Part shown: positions 48,618 to 57,461 of the stretch, piece after piece | How the letters are laid out: the number at the start of each line of letters is the position of its first letter | Numbering within the stretch: position 1 is the stretch's first letter | Assembly: GCF_014648635.1 (NCBI RefSeq) | Contig: NZ_BMRM01000009.1 | Location: 1-64,000 of the forward strand | Source of the DNA: Streptomyces cinerochromogenes | GTDB taxonomy: Bacteria > Actinomycetota > Actinomycetes > Streptomycetales > Streptomycetaceae | DNA length: 64,000 nt | Direction of reading: 5' to 3' | Position numbers and translations under genes: made by a program | The notes under the pieces: model-generated | Told to the model about the DNA's origin: nothing | What the model saw: only the letters and a program-made list of their open reading frames with translations | Database searches by the model: none

Positions 48618-49712
48618 CTACAGGTACAGCCCCGCGTCCGCACCCTCGCGCGCACCCGGCACCGACGTCGGCGCGGTGCCCCGGCGCAACGCGTACAGCT
48701 CGGCCAGGGTCGCCCCCTCGCGGCCCACACCCTCCTCGGTGCCGAGCCAGTTCACCGCCTCCGCGCGGGTCAGCGGACCCACCTCGATGCGGGCCAGGCA
48801 GCGGCCGGGGCGGACCACGGCCGGGTGCAGGCGCTCCAGGTCCTCGTTGGTGGTGACGCCGACCAGGACGTTGCGGCCCTGGCCGAGCAGGCCGTCGGTG
48901 AGGTTCAGCAGCCGGGACAGCGCCTGGCCCGCCGTGTGCCGGGCCTCCCCGCGGATCAGCTCGTCGCAGTCCTCCAGCAGCAGCAGCCGCCAGCGGCCCT
49001 TGCCCGCGCCGTCGTCCTCGCCGATCGCGATGTCCATCAGATAGCCGACGTCGGAGAAGAGCCGCTCCGGATCCAGCACGCAGTCGACCTGGCACCAGTC
49101 CCGCCAGGAGCGGGCCAGGGTGCGCAGGGCGGAGGTCTTGCCGGTGCCCGGCGGGCCGTGGAGGAGGAGCAGCCGGCCCGCGATGTCCTCCGGGGTCGTC
49201 TCCATCAGGCGGTCCATGGCCTCGGCCACCGGAGCCGTGTAGTTGGGCCGGACCTCCTCCCAGGTGCCCGCGGAGATCTGGCGGGTGGTGCGGTGCGGGC
49301 CGCGCCGGGGCGAGACGTACCAGAACCCCATCGTCACGTTCTCCGGCTGCGGTTCCGGCTCGTCGGCCGCGCCGTCCGTGGCCTGGCCGAGGATCCGCTC
49401 CGCCAGTTCGGCGCTGGTCGCGGTGACCGTGACGTCCGCGCCCCGGTTCCAGCGGGAGACCAGCAGGGTCCAGCCGTCCCCCTCGGCGAGGGTCGCGCTG
49501 CGGTCGTCGTCGCGGGCCGTCCGCAGGACGCGGGCGCCCTCCGGCAGCAGGGTCGCGCCCGAGCGCACCCGGTCGATGTTCGCGGCGTGCGAGTACGGCT
49601 GCTCGCCCGTCGCGAAGCGGCCGAGGAACAGCGCGTCGACGACGTCGGACGGCGAGTCGGAGTCGTCGACGTGGAGCCGGATCGGCAGAGCGTCGTGTGG
49701 GTTGGCAGACAT
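48618..49712 (-). CDS. AAA-type ATPase with DUF5925-like N-terminus
   Basis: This 364-residue protein has an N-terminal domain (LPIRLHVDDSDSPSDVVDAL, QPYSHAANIDRVRSGATLLP) and a C-terminal AAA domain. Walker A is LLHGPPGTGKTSALRTL near residue 190, Walker B is WRLLLLEDCDELI near residue 245, sensor 1 is VLVGVTTNEDLERL and an Arg finger region is HPAVVRPGRC. It may remodel a protein or nucleic acid complex; the partner is unknown. ATG 49712 is chosen; GTG 49730 would add 6 residues, and neither has a strong SD. It precedes the DUF72 gene by 15 bases. Confidence 0.8.
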   Translation of the reverse strand: MSANPHDALPIRLHVDDSDSPSDVVDALFLGRFATGEQPYSHAANIDRVRSGATLLPEGARVLRTARDDDRSATLAEGDGWTLLVSRWNRGADVTVTATSAELAERILGQATDGAADEPEPQPENVTMGFWYVSPRRGPHRTTRQISAGTWEEVRPNYTAPVAEAMDRLMETTPEDIAGRLLLLHGPPGTGKTSALRTLARSWRDWCQVDCVLDPERLFSDVGYLMDIAIGEDDGAGKGRWRLLLLEDCDELIRGEARHTAGQALSRLLNLTDGLLGQGRNVLVGVTTNEDLERLHPAVVRPGRCLARIEVGPLTRAEAVNWLGTEEGVGREGATLAELYALRRGTAPTSVPGAREGADAGLYL

Positions 49713-49864
49713 GCCGCCATGATCCGTCACAGGTGTGGTCCGTGCACGGCATTTCCCTCCCTTGCTCCGGGTGTTCCCTGCCCGCCCGCCCGTCCCGGGG
49801 CTGACCGCCCGTCAACACACGGGACATGCACGCGCAATAGATGAACAGTGAATGTTTCCGGCTC

Positions 49865-49926
49865 ATCTCGTTGAGATCACAAAAGTTTTGACATGAACAC
49901 TTCCCGTCAACACGCGTAGCTGCTAC
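49865..49926 (+). promoter_or_regulatory. Promoter region of secreted SGNH lipase
   Basis: The segment holds ATCTC-GTT-GAGAT (49865-49877), TTGACA at 49888-49893 and a short palindrome GTAGC-T-GCTAC at 49916-49926. Together they lie 38-100 bases before the start. Similar blocks precede secreted hydrolase genes in Streptomyces as far as I recall. Confidence 0.4.
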
Positions 49927-49963
49927 CAAAGTTGAGGCAGAGATCCTGCTAAAGGGAGGTTCC

Positions 49964-50770
49964 ATGAGACGTTCCCGACTTACCGGATTCGTGACCTCGC
50001 TCCTCCTCGCCGCAGGCCTCGGTCTCACCGGGGCCGCTTCGGCGCAGGCTTCCTCGACAGCCGCGGCCGGCGGCTACGTGGCGCTCGGCGACTCCTACTC
50101 CTCCGGAGTGGGCGCCGGCAGCTACATCAGCTCCAGCGGCAGCTGCGACCGCAGCACGAAGGCGTACCCGTACCTGTGGAACGCCGCGAACAGCCCCTCC
50201 TCGTTCGCCTTCAACGCCTGCTCCGGCGCCACGACGGACGATGTGCTCGCGGGCCAGCTCGGCTCGCTGAACTCCTCCACCTCACTGGTGTCCATCACCG
50301 TCGGCGGCAACGACGCCGGTTTCGCCGACGTCATGACCACCTGCGTGACCAGCTCCGACAGCACCTGTCTGTCCCGCATCGACACCGCCAAGGCGTACGT
50401 CGCCAACACGCTCCCCGGCAAGCTCGACACCGTCTACAACGCGATCAGCGCCAAGGCCCCGTCCGCCCGGGTCGTCGTCATCGGCTACCCCCGCTTCTAC
50501 CTGCTCGGCCAGTCGTGCCTCGGCCTCTCGGAGACCAAGCGCTCCGCGATCAACGGCGCCGCCGACTACATCGACTCCGCCATCAAGGCCCGTGCCACCG
50601 CCCACAACTTCGTCTTCGGCGACGTCCGCACCACGTTCTCCGGCCACGAGATCTGCTCCGGCAACTCCTGGCTGCACAGCGTCAACTGGCTCGACATCGG
50701 CGAGTCGTACCACCCGACCGCGTCCGGCCAGTCCGGCGGCTACCTGCCGGTCTTCAACAACGCGGCCTGA
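49964..50770 (+). CDS. Secreted SGNH/GDSL lipase
   Basis: This 268-residue extracellular esterase or phospholipase has signal peptide GFVTSLLLAAGLGLTGAASAQA. Block I is VALGDSYSSG with the catalytic Ser, the oxyanion Gly lies in CSGATTDDVL, Asn in VGGNDAGFAD and the His in IGESYHPTASG. Six cysteines are placed to form three disulfides, as in the crystallised Streptomyces SGNH lipases. From memory S. coelicolor SCO1725 is this enzyme. The start ATG 49964 has GGGAGG about 5 bases upstream. Two hairpins follow between it and the convergent transporter gene. Confidence 0.95.
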   Translation: MRRSRLTGFVTSLLLAAGLGLTGAASAQASSTAAAGGYVALGDSYSSGVGAGSYISSSGSCDRSTKAYPYLWNAANSPSSFAFNACSGATTDDVLAGQLGSLNSSTSLVSITVGGNDAGFADVMTTCVTSSDSTCLSRIDTAKAYVANTLPGKLDTVYNAISAKAPSARVVVIGYPRFYLLGQSCLGLSETKRSAINGAADYIDSAIKARATAHNFVFGDVRTTFSGHEICSGNSWLHSVNWLDIGESYHPTASGQSGGYLPVFNNAA

Positions 50771-50862
50771 ACCCCGTGACCCTAACCATGACCTGACGCG
50801 TGACCCGAACCATGACCTGACGCACGGCCTGACCCACGGTCCGACGTGTGGTCCGACCCGTA

Positions 50863-50934
50863 CGGGCTCGCCCCTCCGAGCGAACCTGCTCAGGGCGAGC
50901 CCGACGGCGAAGGGGGCCCCGTCCGACGGGGCCC
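50863..50934. terminator. Two stacked hairpins between SGNH lipase and NicO genes
   Basis: The first stem, CGGGCTCGCCC / GGGCGAGCCCG, spans 50863-50903 with a long loop. The second, GGGCCCCGTC / GACGGGGCCC, spans 50914-50934 with a minimal loop. Both stems are perfect and lie between convergent genes. The stretch 50777-50860 also has loose ACCATGACCTGACG direct repeats. Confidence 0.75.
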
Positions 50935-50949
50935 TCGTGCACGAACGGC

Positions 50950-52527
50950 TCAGCCGAAGGCGGACGCGGCCCCCTTGAGCACCAGTCCCACGCCCAGCGC
51001 CAGCACCGCCAGCGCCGACACGAGCGGCAGGGTGCGGCGCACCAGCGCGGTCAGCGGGTGGGCCGTCCAGCGCGGGCGCCGCTCCAGCACCCGGGCCGCC
51101 CCCGCGCCCAGCCGTACGACGGCGAAACCGGCGGCGGTGAGCGTCAGCGCGAGACCCGCCCCGTACGCCACGACGAGCAGCAGCCCGAACCAGGCCTTGC
51201 CGAGCGCGGCGGCGCCGACGAGGACGACCACGGCGGACGGACTGGGCACGAGCCCCCCGGCGAATCCGAGCAGGATCGTGCCGCGGAGGGTCGGTGCGAC
51301 GGGGTGGGTGTGGGTGTGACCGCCGTGGGTATGGGTGTGCCCCCCATGTGAGTGGTCCCCGTGTGTGTGGGTGTGCGTGTGTGAGTGGTCCCCATGGGTG
51401 TGCTCACCACTGTGATGGTGGTGATGCCGGTGAGCGGCGCTGTGTTCCGCGCCCACCGTCACCAACTCCCGCCGCTCCACATGCTCGTGGCGAGTCCCGG
51501 CACCCCGCACGCGACTGTGCCAGGCCCGGCGGACGAGGGTGACGCCCGCCCCGAGCACCAGCGCGCCGCTGGCGATGCCCAGCCAGGAGATCACCGCGGG
51601 TGTGGCCGCGGAGCCGGCCGTGACGAGGAGGCCCAGGGCGACCACGCCGAGGGTGTGGGTCACGGTGACCGAGGCGGCCAGCGGCAGTACGTCCCGCGGC
51701 CGGGCCCGGCCCCCGCGCGCCGCCGCCGTCGCGGCCATCAGGGTCTTGCCGTGGCCCGGTGCCAGGGCGTGCATCGCGCCGAGGACGACGGCGACGAGCA
51801 GGGCCAGCGCGGCGAAGCCGAGCGTGAGGTCGTGCCGGGCCACGAGGTCGTCCAGGGCGCGGGTCCAGCGGTCGGCGCCCCGGGGCAGCACCGCGGCGCC
51901 CGGGGCGTCCTGCCGCTCCTCGGCGAGGGCCGGACCACCGGGGCGCACGCGCACGGAGGCGGTGGCGGTGTCGGCCGGGGAGGACAGCAGGTCCTTGGGG
52001 TACGTCGTCAGTTCGTGCGACACGGAGGTCTTCGGTACGTCCGTCGAGGTGAGCGTCATACGGTCGCCGCGCGCGGTGATCTCCCGCCAGCCGGGCCCGC
52101 CGGAGGCCCCCGCGCCGTGGAAGCCGAGGGTGACGGACTTCCCCCGGGGAAGCGGCGCGGTGAACCGGCACTCCACCCGCAGCGTGTTCAGCCCGGCCTG
52201 CCCCGGGCGCAGCTCGGCCCGGGCGGAACCGGTGGCCAGCGCGGTGTGGCGCCCCTCGACGGTGAGCCCGCTGTCCCGCGCGGCCCCGGCGCACCGCCCT
52301 TCGGCCCACGCGGTGAGGCCCAGCCGCTGGATGTCGGGCTTGGCCTGGGTCGCCGGGATCTCGGCGAGGTCCTCCACATGGTCGACGCGGAGCCGGCCGG
52401 GGGCGGCGACGAGACCGTCGTAGCGGTTGACGGTGAAGTTGCCGAGCGGGTGCGCGCTCGCGGTGCCGACCGGGAGGAGTGCGAGGGTGCCGGCGGCGAC
52501 GAGGACGAACGGCAGACGCAGCTTCAC
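50950..52527 (-). CDS. NicO-family nickel/cobalt transporter with His-rich loop
   Basis: This 525-residue membrane protein resembles RcnA/NicO metal transporters. After a signal-like N-terminus (LVAAGTLALLPVGTASAHPLGNFTVNRY) come about 200 extracytoplasmic residues. About six transmembrane segments follow, with the family motif MHALAPGHGKTLMAA and the later FAGGLVPSPSAVVVLVGA. The cytoplasmic or periplasmic loop at residues about 350-425 is extremely His-rich (RHHHHHSGEHTHGDHSHTHT and following), a metal sensor or buffer. It probably exports or imports Ni/Co. It overlaps the upstream TPR gene by 4 bases, and the SigK-type pair and DUF4331 gene are nearby. Confidence 0.88.
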   Translation of the reverse strand: MKLRLPFVLVAAGTLALLPVGTASAHPLGNFTVNRYDGLVAAPGRLRVDHVEDLAEIPATQAKPDIQRLGLTAWAEGRCAGAARDSGLTVEGRHTALATGSARAELRPGQAGLNTLRVECRFTAPLPRGKSVTLGFHGAGASGGPGWREITARGDRMTLTSTDVPKTSVSHELTTYPKDLLSSPADTATASVRVRPGGPALAEERQDAPGAAVLPRGADRWTRALDDLVARHDLTLGFAALALLVAVVLGAMHALAPGHGKTLMAATAAARGGRARPRDVLPLAASVTVTHTLGVVALGLLVTAGSAATPAVISWLGIASGALVLGAGVTLVRRAWHSRVRGAGTRHEHVERRELVTVGAEHSAAHRHHHHHSGEHTHGDHSHTHTHTHGDHSHGGHTHTHGGHTHTHPVAPTLRGTILLGFAGGLVPSPSAVVVLVGAAALGKAWFGLLLVVAYGAGLALTLTAAGFAVVRLGAGAARVLERRPRWTAHPLTALVRRTLPLVSALAVLALGVGLVLKGAASAFG

Positions 52528-54113
52528 TTCGCGGCCTCCAGTGCCGTACGGGCCTCGGCGGCGCCCAGCGGGGAGAAGCCGGGGTTCAGGGCCAGGGCCG
52601 CCCGCAGGGAGGCACGGCCGTCCCGCGCGTGGCCCGTGGCCAGCTCGATCACGCCGCGGTGGTAGAGGAAGGCGGCGTTGCGGTAGCCGGTGGCGGTGGC
52701 CCGGCGGGCGTAGGGCAGGGCCTCCTCGTCACGGCCGTTGACGTGCAGGGCCCAGGCGAGCGCGTCCGCGGTGTGCACGGTGTGCCGGCGGGCCCACTCG
52801 GCGCGGGCCGCGCGCAGCGCGGCGCCCTTGTCGCCGTGGTCGGCGGCGGCCAGCGCGGTGTCCAGATCGGCGTTGACGCCGTTGGCGCGGGCCAGCGCGA
52901 TCCAGGCGTCGACCAGCGCGTACTGCTGCCGGGCCCGCGCACGGTCGCCGGCCGCGCCCCGCGCCTCGTACAGCTCGCCCAGCGCGACCAGCGGGCCGGG
53001 CAGCGGGGAGCGGGCCACCACGGCCTCCATGTCCTTGATCGCCGCGGCCCGGTCACCGCTCGCGGCCCGGGCGCGGGCCCGGCCCTCCAGCGCCGGGAGG
53101 TAGCCGTCGTCGGCGGCGAGGGCGCGCGCGTAGAAGGTGAGGGCGGTCCGGTAGTCGCCCTGGTTCCAGGCGAGTTGGCCGAGCTGGGTGGCGACGTACG
53201 CGGTGTCGCCGGGAGAAGCGGCAGCGGACAGCGCCTGTTCCAGCACCCGGCGTGCGGTGCCGACGTCCCCGCGCAGCTCGTGCACGTAGGCGTACCGGGT
53301 GAAGACCGGGACGCCCGGCCTGCGGGCGTCGGCGGTCCGCGCGGCCTGCTCCGCCTCGGCGTACCGGCCGAGTTCCACCAGGGCGTCGATCCGGGAGGAC
53401 AGCGCGCGCTCGCTGTACGGGTTCAGGCGCAGGGCCGCGTCCGCGAAGGTCAGCGCGTTCTTGAAGTCGTGCCGGGCGGCGGCGAGGGCGGCGCGGCCGG
53501 CCAGGGCCTGGTCGTCGTCCGGCGCCAGCGACAGGGACCGCTTCAGCGCCCGTTCCGCCTGCGGGTACCGGGACGGGTCCGCCTTGGTCCGCGCCTGTTC
53601 GACGTAGGCCAGCCCGAGGGTGGCCCAGCCGCCGTGGTCCTTCGGCTGTGCCCGCAGCTGTGCCTGGAGCGCGGTGATGCTCGCGTCCAGGTCGCCGCCG
53701 CCCAGCACGCCCGGGTCCACGGCACCGGCGGCGACCGGCACGGACGCCGGTGCCCGGTCGGCACCGAGCGCGATGGCCCCGCCGGTCATGGCGACCGCCA
53801 GCAGAGCGGCGGAGCAGGCCAGGTGCAGGGACCGCCGGCGCCGCACGACGGCCCCGACCCGCCGCACGGCGGCGACCCGCTCCCCGTCACCGACGCGTTC
53901 ACCCGCACCGCGTGCCACCTGCGCCCCGGCCCTGTGCTCCTCGGCGGGCTGCTCCCCGGTCCTCTGCTTCTCGGCGGGCTGTTCCTCGGCCCTGTGCTCC
54001 TCGGCGGGCTGCTCCCCGGTCCTCTGTTCCTCGGCCGGCTGTTCCCCGGCCTTCCGCTCCGGGGTCCTCTGCTCCTCGGCCCTCTGCTCCTCGTCCTGCC
54101 CGCGCGGGACCAT
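52524..54113 (-). CDS. Membrane-anchored TPR protein
   Basis: This 529-residue protein has a cytoplasmic N-terminal stretch of about 60 residues built from Glu/Gln repeats (RTGEQPAEEHRAEEQPAEKQ and similar), then basic residues. One membrane span near residue 100 (LACSAALLAVAMTGGAIALG) follows. The rest is tetratricopeptide helices (WATLGLAYVEQARTK, AERALKRSLSLAPDDDQALA, ALTFADAALRLNPYSERALS and others) to the end. The TPR part would lie outside the membrane. The stop overlaps the NicO gene start (ATGA), and the DUF4331 gene is 88 bases upstream on the same strand. It may be a scaffold of this cluster; its partner is not known. Confidence 0.82.
   Translation of the reverse strand: MVPRGQDEEQRAEEQRTPERKAGEQPAEEQRTGEQPAEEHRAEEQPAEKQRTGEQPAEEHRAGAQVARGAGERVGDGERVAAVRRVGAVVRRRRSLHLACSAALLAVAMTGGAIALGADRAPASVPVAAGAVDPGVLGGGDLDASITALQAQLRAQPKDHGGWATLGLAYVEQARTKADPSRYPQAERALKRSLSLAPDDDQALAGRAALAAARHDFKNALTFADAALRLNPYSERALSSRIDALVELGRYAEAEQAARTADARRPGVPVFTRYAYVHELRGDVGTARRVLEQALSAAASPGDTAYVATQLGQLAWNQGDYRTALTFYARALAADDGYLPALEGRARARAASGDRAAAIKDMEAVVARSPLPGPLVALGELYEARGAAGDRARARQQYALVDAWIALARANGVNADLDTALAAADHGDKGAALRAARAEWARRHTVHTADALAWALHVNGRDEEALPYARRATATGYRNAAFLYHRGVIELATGHARDGRASLRAALALNPGFSPLGAAEARTALEAAK
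53905..54090. repeat. Coding repeat in the TPR-protein gene
   Basis: Imperfect units of 24 to 36 bases around CTCGGCGGGCTGCTCCCCGG recur at least five times. They encode the N-terminal Glu/Gln repeats. Confidence 0.7.
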
Positions 54114-54201
54114 GCCTTCTCCTCCGTCGGTCGTGTGGGAGGCGCGGCCCGCCGTGGGGGAGGGGGGAGTACGGGCCGCGCCGGTCTCGGTGGGTAGGGG
54201 G

Positions 54202-55743
54202 TCAGTACGCGCGCTGCATACGCCGGCGCCACCAGGCGAAGACGGTGCCGAGCAGCAGGATCCCGGCCGCGCCGGAGGCCGCCGACGCCGCGATCAGCAT
54301 GGTGTTGCCGGAGCCGCCGGAAGAGGAACCGGCCGGCTGGAGGGCGTCCCCGAGCTGGCTGCGCACGTCCGTCCCCGCCGTCGTGCCCTTGGCGAGCGCG
54401 CCGCGCGAACCGGACGTGGGCTGGGCGACGTAGGGGAAGTAGTTCTCGAACTTCTTGTCGTTCTTGTCGACCGCGTCACCCAGGTCGTTCTTCGAACCGA
54501 CCAGTTCGCCCTCCACGACCTGCAGCGCCGCGTCGATCACGTCGTCGCCGAGCCGGCGCCCGTTCGGGAAGCCCGCGTTGTCGCCGTCCAGCACGCCCAG
54601 CCGCTTCGGGTGCATGCTCGGCTTGACCGAGGTGTTCAGCCGCAGCTCCTCCGCGGGCTTCACGTGCGGCGGCTGGTTGAGGCCCTTGACGCCCTTGAGG
54701 AAGACGTCGACCAGGTCGTTGCGCGGCTCCGCGGGCGCCTTGATCTTGTAGATGGACTCGATGAGCTTCGGCAGCTCGGGGTTGGTGACGTTCTTCAGGA
54801 ACTGGGCGTCGTACGCGGGCTGGGACGCGTTGAACCTGTCCTTGTCCTTCTGCGGGTTGACGACCTCGTTGACCAGCGGGTTGCCGAGGCGCGAGACCTG
54901 GCTGTAGTAGCCCTGGGCGTTACGGCGCTGGGTGGTGGACCAGATGCCGACGACGGGCTGGTGGGAGGACTCCCGGATCAGGTCGTTCGGGACCTGGAGG
55001 GCGATGGTGTTGACGTTGTAGCCCTTGAGGGTGTCCCGGCCGACCTCGGTGAGGTTTCCGCCGTACAGCAGGTCGAAGACGCGCAGGTCCGCGAAGAACG
55101 GGTCGTCCGCCTGCCCGGCGAAGGTCGCGGCGCCGCCCGCCGTCTTGTACACCGCCTGCGCCCGCAGCTTGCCGTAGTCCGGCATGGACGCCTTGCCGAC
55201 GTTCGACGGCGCCACCGGCACGTCGTCGGCCAGCTTGGTCTTCGACATCTCGTGCCCGCCCCGGACCTTGATGAGGTCGATGTCGTACGTCTGGGTGATG
55301 TTGAGGTCGGGGTCGTCCAGGCTGGTGACGGGACCGGTGTTGTAGAGGAACGTGTTCCCGTTCTTCGTGTGCGTCTTGAAGGTGTAGCGGAAGACCAGCT
55401 CGCCCTGCGCGTCGCCGTTGTTGTCGATGTGGAGGTCGTACTGGGCGTCGTCGGCGAACGTGTAGAAGTTCGGTCCGCCGGCCGGTTCCTCGAAGGGGAT
55501 CCAGTTCGCCACGATCGTCGTCGTGTCGGGCTTGTCCGGGCTGACGAACGCGTACAGGTCGGTGTTGTCGTACTGCGGGGTGCCCGAGATCAGCGGGGCC
55601 TCCCGGTGGGAGGAGGCGGAGGCCGCCCCGGGTGCCAGCGTGGCGACGCCGGCGGCTGCGAGCCCTCCGGCGGCCAACGCGCCGCAGATGAGCGTGGCCA
55701 GGCCCTTGCGTCCCGAACCGCCCCTGGAGAAGAGAGGTGTCAT
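54202..55743 (-). CDS. Secreted/membrane-anchored DUF4331 protein
   Basis: This 513-residue exported protein of the DUF4331 family begins with a signal peptide ending in ASASSHREAPL. The SHREAPLISGTPQYDNTDLYAFVSPD stretch is the family hallmark, and NWIPFEEPAGGPNFYTFADDA follows. The C-terminus has a hydrophobic segment (LIAASAASGAAGILLLGTVFAWW) with RRR, so the protein may be anchored by it. The role is unknown; acidic and His residues suggest ion binding, but this is not shown. It diverges from the SigK-type sigma gene with a 153-base gap, so its promoter is a likely SigK target. Confidence 0.88.
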   Translation of the reverse strand: MTPLFSRGGSGRKGLATLICGALAAGGLAAAGVATLAPGAASASSHREAPLISGTPQYDNTDLYAFVSPDKPDTTTIVANWIPFEEPAGGPNFYTFADDAQYDLHIDNNGDAQGELVFRYTFKTHTKNGNTFLYNTGPVTSLDDPDLNITQTYDIDLIKVRGGHEMSKTKLADDVPVAPSNVGKASMPDYGKLRAQAVYKTAGGAATFAGQADDPFFADLRVFDLLYGGNLTEVGRDTLKGYNVNTIALQVPNDLIRESSHQPVVGIWSTTQRRNAQGYYSQVSRLGNPLVNEVVNPQKDKDRFNASQPAYDAQFLKNVTNPELPKLIESIYKIKAPAEPRNDLVDVFLKGVKGLNQPPHVKPAEELRLNTSVKPSMHPKRLGVLDGDNAGFPNGRRLGDDVIDAALQVVEGELVGSKNDLGDAVDKNDKKFENYFPYVAQPTSGSRGALAKGTTAGTDVRSQLGDALQPAGSSSGGSGNTMLIAASAASGAAGILLLGTVFAWWRRRMQRAY

Positions 55744-55744
55744 G

Positions 55745-55782
55745 CCGTCCGTCCTCAGTGCCGACTTGCCTTTGACGGACGG
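55745..55782. promoter_or_regulatory. Inverted repeat in the divergent DUF4331/sigK promoter region
   Basis: CCGTCCGT (55745-55752) and ACGGACGG (55775-55782) face each other across 22 bases, and TTGACG with TATACG lies within and beyond them. Such a position suits shared control of both genes. Confidence 0.4.
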
Positions 55783-55896
55783 GTATACGGAGCGGAACCG
55801 CCGATCGGTTTGGTCGGACGGCGAAAAACTTTTTCCCGCTCCGGGACCCGCGTTTTCGGCCCGCGGATCCGTAAATCCTCAGGGAGGTGTGTCTCG

Positions 55897-56496
55897 GTGC
55901 GGATGCGCGGTGCGCGGGGAAGAGCCGGCTGCGGCCACGGAGAGGGGGCCCGCATGCAGGCGGACGAACTGCTGCTGCTCGTGGCGGGCGGCGACCAGAG
56001 GGCGTTCGAGGAGCTGTACGGACTGGTGTCCGGGCCGGTGTACGGGCTCGTCCGGCGGGTGGTGCGCGACCCCGCCCAGTCCGAGGAGGTCGCCCAGGAG
56101 GTGCTGCTCGAACTGTGGCGCTCCGCAGCCCGGTTCGACCCCGGCCGGGGCAGTGCCCTGTCCTGGGTCCTCACCCTCGCCCACCGCCGCGCCGTCGACC
56201 GGGTGCGCAGCGCCCGCGCGGCCGGCGAGCGCGAGCAGCGCGAGGCCCTGCGCGCCGGGGAACCCGCGTTCGACCAGGTCGCCGAGGAGGTGGAGGCCGG
56301 CCTGGAACGCGAGTGGGTGCGCCGCTGCCTGCACCGGCTCACGGCCCTGCAACGCCAGTCGGTGACCCTCGCCTACTACGACGGGTACACCTACCGCGAG
56401 GTGGCCGAGCGGCTGAAGCTGCCGCTCGGCACGGTCAAGACGCGGATGCGCGACGGACTCACCCGGCTGCGCGAGTGCCTGGGAGGCGCCGCATGA
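55897..56496 (+). CDS. sigK: ECF sigma factor, SigK-like
   Basis: This 199-residue ECF sigma factor has region 2 (GDQRAFEELYGLVSGPVYGLV, EEVAQEVLLELWRSAARFDP, ALSWVLTLAHRRAVDRVRS) and region 4 (LTALQRQSVTLAYYDGYTYREVAERLKLPLGTVKTRMRDGL). GTG 55897 is chosen because AGGGAGG lies 9 bases upstream; ATG 55954 with its own G-rich SD is a shorter alternative (180 residues), close to the usual SigK length. It overlaps the anti-sigma gene by 4 bases. The Cys residues used by mycobacterial SigK for redox control are not clearly present. Confidence 0.92.
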   Translation: MRMRGARGRAGCGHGEGARMQADELLLLVAGGDQRAFEELYGLVSGPVYGLVRRVVRDPAQSEEVAQEVLLELWRSAARFDPGRGSALSWVLTLAHRRAVDRVRSARAAGEREQREALRAGEPAFDQVAEEVEAGLEREWVRRCLHRLTALQRQSVTLAYYDGYTYREVAERLKLPLGTVKTRMRDGLTRLRECLGGAA

Positions 56497-57335
56497 GCAT
56501 CCTCGGCAGGCTGCTGCGCCGTGAGGACCTGCACTCCCTCGCCGCGCCCTACGCGCTCGACGCCCTCGAACCGGGCGAGCGGCGCCGCTTCGAGAAGCAC
56601 CTGGCGGGCTGCGACCGCTGCGCCGCCGAGGTGCGGGACCTGGCCGAGGACGCGGTCCGGCTCGCCTGGTCCACGGCGGCCCCCGCGCCCGCCGCCCTGC
56701 GCGACCGGGTCCTGGCCGCCGTCCGCAGCACCCCGCAGGAGCCGGCGCGCCAGCACGCGGGCGGGCGGGACCGGGCGCCGGCCCGGGAGCGTGCGACCCA
56801 GCTGCCGCCGCACGTCTGGGGCACCCAGCCCCCGCCGGGCCGCACCCGTACGGCCCCGAGGCGCCCCCTGTTCGCCCCGTTCGCCACGGCCACCGCCGCC
56901 GCGGCCCTCGTCGTCGCCTCCCTCTTCGCCGTCCAGGCGCACCGCACCGAGGACCGGCTCGACGCGGAGCAGGCCCGGGCACGTGAGATCGCCCACGTTC
57001 TCGCCGCGCCCGACGCCCGCGCGGCGAGCAGCGGGGACGCGCGCGGCCGCAATATCGGAGTGATCGCTTCCGCCTCCGGGCGGGAGGCCGTCGTCACCCT
57101 CAGCGGATACGGCACCCCGCCCGGCGGACGCGTCCACCAGCTCTGGCTCATGCGCCCCCGTGCGCAACCGCGTTCTCTCGGCCTCCTCGCGGGCGACACG
57201 CCCTTGGTCGCGAAGGGCCTCGACCCCTCCTCGATGTCACTCGCCGTAACCGTCGAACCTGACGGGGGGTCAGCGCAGCCCACCGGTCAACCGATTGTCC
57301 AACTCACCCTGAAATCGGTCGGATTCGGAGAGTAG
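56493..57335 (+). CDS. rskA: Anti-sigma factor, RskA-like
   Basis: This 280-residue membrane anti-sigma factor would hold SigK inactive. The N-terminal cytoplasmic domain has a zinc anti-sigma motif HLAGCDRC (H-x3-C-x2-C) near residue 38 and the helix RRFEKHLAGCDRCAAEVRDLA. A basic Pro/Thr linker and one membrane span near residue 140 (ATAAAALVVASLFAVQA) follow. The C-terminal RskA-type domain contains SASGREAVVTLSGYGTPPGGR and VHQLWLMR. ATG 56493 overlaps the sigma stop. Zinc binding by an RskA homologue is a point to test, since mycobacterial RskA lacks this motif. Confidence 0.92.
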   Translation: MSILGRLLRREDLHSLAAPYALDALEPGERRRFEKHLAGCDRCAAEVRDLAEDAVRLAWSTAAPAPAALRDRVLAAVRSTPQEPARQHAGGRDRAPARERATQLPPHVWGTQPPPGRTRTAPRRPLFAPFATATAAAALVVASLFAVQAHRTEDRLDAEQARAREIAHVLAAPDARAASSGDARGRNIGVIASASGREAVVTLSGYGTPPGGRVHQLWLMRPRAQPRSLGLLAGDTPLVAKGLDPSSMSLAVTVEPDGGSAQPTGQPIVQLTLKSVGFGE

Positions 57336-57461
57336 TCAAAGAGGGGTGGTCAACCCCCTTACAGGGAAGGTGAATCCTGTGGCCGAGATACACGCGTGCC
57401 CCACCGGGGCGATAGGGTTACCCTGCCCGGGCCGGGTGGACTCGTACGGGTGGGGAGTGAC

